DNA from: Lachnospiraceae bacterium UBA3282
GTDB lineage: Bacteria; Bacillota; Clostridia; Lachnospirales; Lachnospiraceae
NCBI GenBank assembly: GCA_002361735.1
Contig: DETS01000080.1
Location: forward strand, 1-13,849
DNA length: 13,849 nucleotides
Direction: 5' to 3'
The notes beneath the pieces were generated by a model that saw nothing but the letters and a program-made list of their open reading frames with translations, ran no database searches and had not been told where the DNA came from. Position numbers and translations under genes: made by a program. The stretch's first letter is position 1. Each line of letters opens with the position of its first letter. Shown here in pieces: positions 12,839 through 13,849 of the stretch.

Positions 12839-13849
12839 ATGAAATACGGATATTTTGACGACGCGAACAGAGAATATGTGATCGACCGCCCGGACACCCC
12901 GGCACCTTGGGTAAACTACTTAGGCTCCCCGGCCTACGGCGCGATCATCTCCAACAACGCAGGCGGTTACAGCTTTGAAAAATCAGGCGCAAACGGTCGT
13001 ATCCTGCGCTATGTATTCAATAATTTTGACCAGCCTGGTCGATATCTCTATCTGCGGGATAACGACTCCAAGGACTACTGGTCCGCTTCCTGGCAGCCCG
13101 TAGGCAAGGATCTTTCTGCTTATAAAAGTGAATGCAGACACGGCATGGGCTACACGAAAATGACTGCCGACTATGACGGGATTCATTCCGAAGCGCTGTA
13201 TTATGTGCCTTTAAACTGCACCTACGAGGTCTGGAACCTGACGGTCGAGAACCGCTCTGACCGCCCCCGCGAGCTCACATTGACAGGCTATGCCGAGTTT
13301 ACGAATCACAGCAACTACGAACAGGATCAGATCAATCTCCAATACTCCCTGTTCATCTCCCGCACCCTCTTTGCCGGAAGCAGGGTGACGCAGCAGATCC
13401 ATGGGAATCTGGACGCCAACCCGCTCGGTGAACCGGTTGACGAGAAAAACCCTGTGGAGCGGTTTTTGGGACTGGCGGGAGCGCCTGTTTCCTCCTACTG
13501 CGGGGATAAGAGCGCTTTCTTAGGCAGTTATCACGGCTATGGCGATCCGCAGGGTGTTGTATCCGGCAATCTGGGAAATACCACGAATTACAATGAAAAT
13601 TCCTGCGGTGCACTCTCCTGTATCCTGAAACTGGCGCCCGGCGAGAAAAAGACCGTCTCCTATCTGTTAGGCGCAAAGTATGCCGCAGAAGCAGATGCCA
13701 TCATTGCCTCTTACCGGGACCCTGCGCAGCGTGCCGCGAAAGAGATTCAGGAAATTAAAAATGACTGGTACGAGAAGTTTGACCATCTGCAGGTAAAGAC
13801 GCCCAGCCCTGTCTTTGACACCATGATCAACACCTGGAACGCCTACAAC
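12839..13849 (+). CDS. GH94 cellobiose phosphorylase-like protein (3' end outside the window)
   Basis: An open frame of 337 codons from ATG 12839 to the right edge, with AAGGA seven bases upstream. The opening MKYGYFDDANREYVI, then PWVNYLG, NAGGYSF, YLRDNDSKDYWSASWQPV and RHGMGYT, is the typical N-terminal beta-sandwich of GH94 cellobiose and N,N'-diacetylchitobiose phosphorylases. INLQYSLFIS and the FLGLAGAPVSSY stretch are closer to cellobiose phosphorylases as I recall them. The enzyme would convert cellobiose and phosphate to glucose 1-phosphate and glucose in the cytoplasm; no signal peptide is present. The visible part ends at TMINTWNAYN, the usual junction into the catalytic barrel, so the general acid and phosphate site lie beyond the window. 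Members are usually near 810 residues. It follows another GH94 gene in the same direction. Confidence 0.9.
   Translation, partial: MKYGYFDDANREYVIDRPDTPAPWVNYLGSPAYGAIISNNAGGYSFEKSGANGRILRYVFNNFDQPGRYLYLRDNDSKDYWSASWQPVGKDLSAYKSECRHGMGYTKMTADYDGIHSEALYYVPLNCTYEVWNLTVENRSDRPRELTLTGYAEFTNHSNYEQDQINLQYSLFISRTLFAGSRVTQQIHGNLDANPLGEPVDEKNPVERFLGLAGAPVSSYCGDKSAFLGSYHGYGDPQGVVSGNLGNTTNYNENSCGALSCILKLAPGEKKTVSYLLGAKYAAEADAIIASYRDPAQRAAKEIQEIKNDWYEKFDHLQVKTPSPVFDTMINTWNAYN

Overview
The window looks like chromosomal DNA of a low-to-medium GC anaerobic Firmicute, most likely a Lachnospiraceae-type Clostridium relative. The reasons are strong AGGAGG ribosome sites, TTG and GTG starts, a 44-residue CXXC protein beside a membrane polyferredoxin, a VirR/MutFEG-type locus, and two GH94 phosphorylases. 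This placement is inference; no rRNA or other marker gene is present. I see no insertion sequence, CRISPR array, tRNA or rRNA, and no gene-free stretch longer than about 220 bases.

Layout. (1) 1-527, minus strand: a small protein with an ADP-ribosyltransferase-like N-terminus. It is probably frameshifted near its C-terminus, because another frame gives a natural end right before a terminator hairpin (62-97). (2) 694-2745, plus: an AT-rich gene for a membrane-anchored sulfatase/phosphoglycerol-transferase-like enzyme with its own promoter. (3) 2814-6528, plus: an orphan lantibiotic-immunity type locus, ordered ATPase (LanF), two permeases (LanE, LanG), VirR-like response regulator, sensor kinase. 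The ATPase looks intact. LanE seems to have lost an internal block of about 60 residues, the regulator has an in-frame amber codon, and a deletion has fused the regulator's end to a kinase that lacks its N-terminus. No lantibiotic precursor or synthetase is in view, so I read this as an operon in decay. (4) 6580-7920, minus: aroA, a housekeeping shikimate gene, meeting the kinase tail at a shared hairpin. (5) 8138-9889, plus: a redox cassette of thioredoxin-like lipoprotein, a 44-residue single-span protein ending in a CLEC motif, and a NapH-like membrane polyferredoxin. (6) 10041 to the right edge, plus: two GH94 phosphorylase genes, each with its own promoter. The second runs off the window after 337 codons.

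How the parts work together. The GH94 pair fits intracellular phosphorolysis of imported beta-glucosides, which conserves energy as sugar 1-phosphate. The redox cassette has the parts for passing electrons from cytoplasmic iron-sulfur clusters across the membrane to an outside thiol and then to a lipoprotein thioredoxin. This is the least described system here and the best candidate for follow-up. Three promoters (before the sulfatase gene, before the redox cassette, and before aroA on the other strand) share an extended -10 plus discriminator, TGNTATGATTAGGA. The two GH94 promoters instead share TATAATNAANACA.
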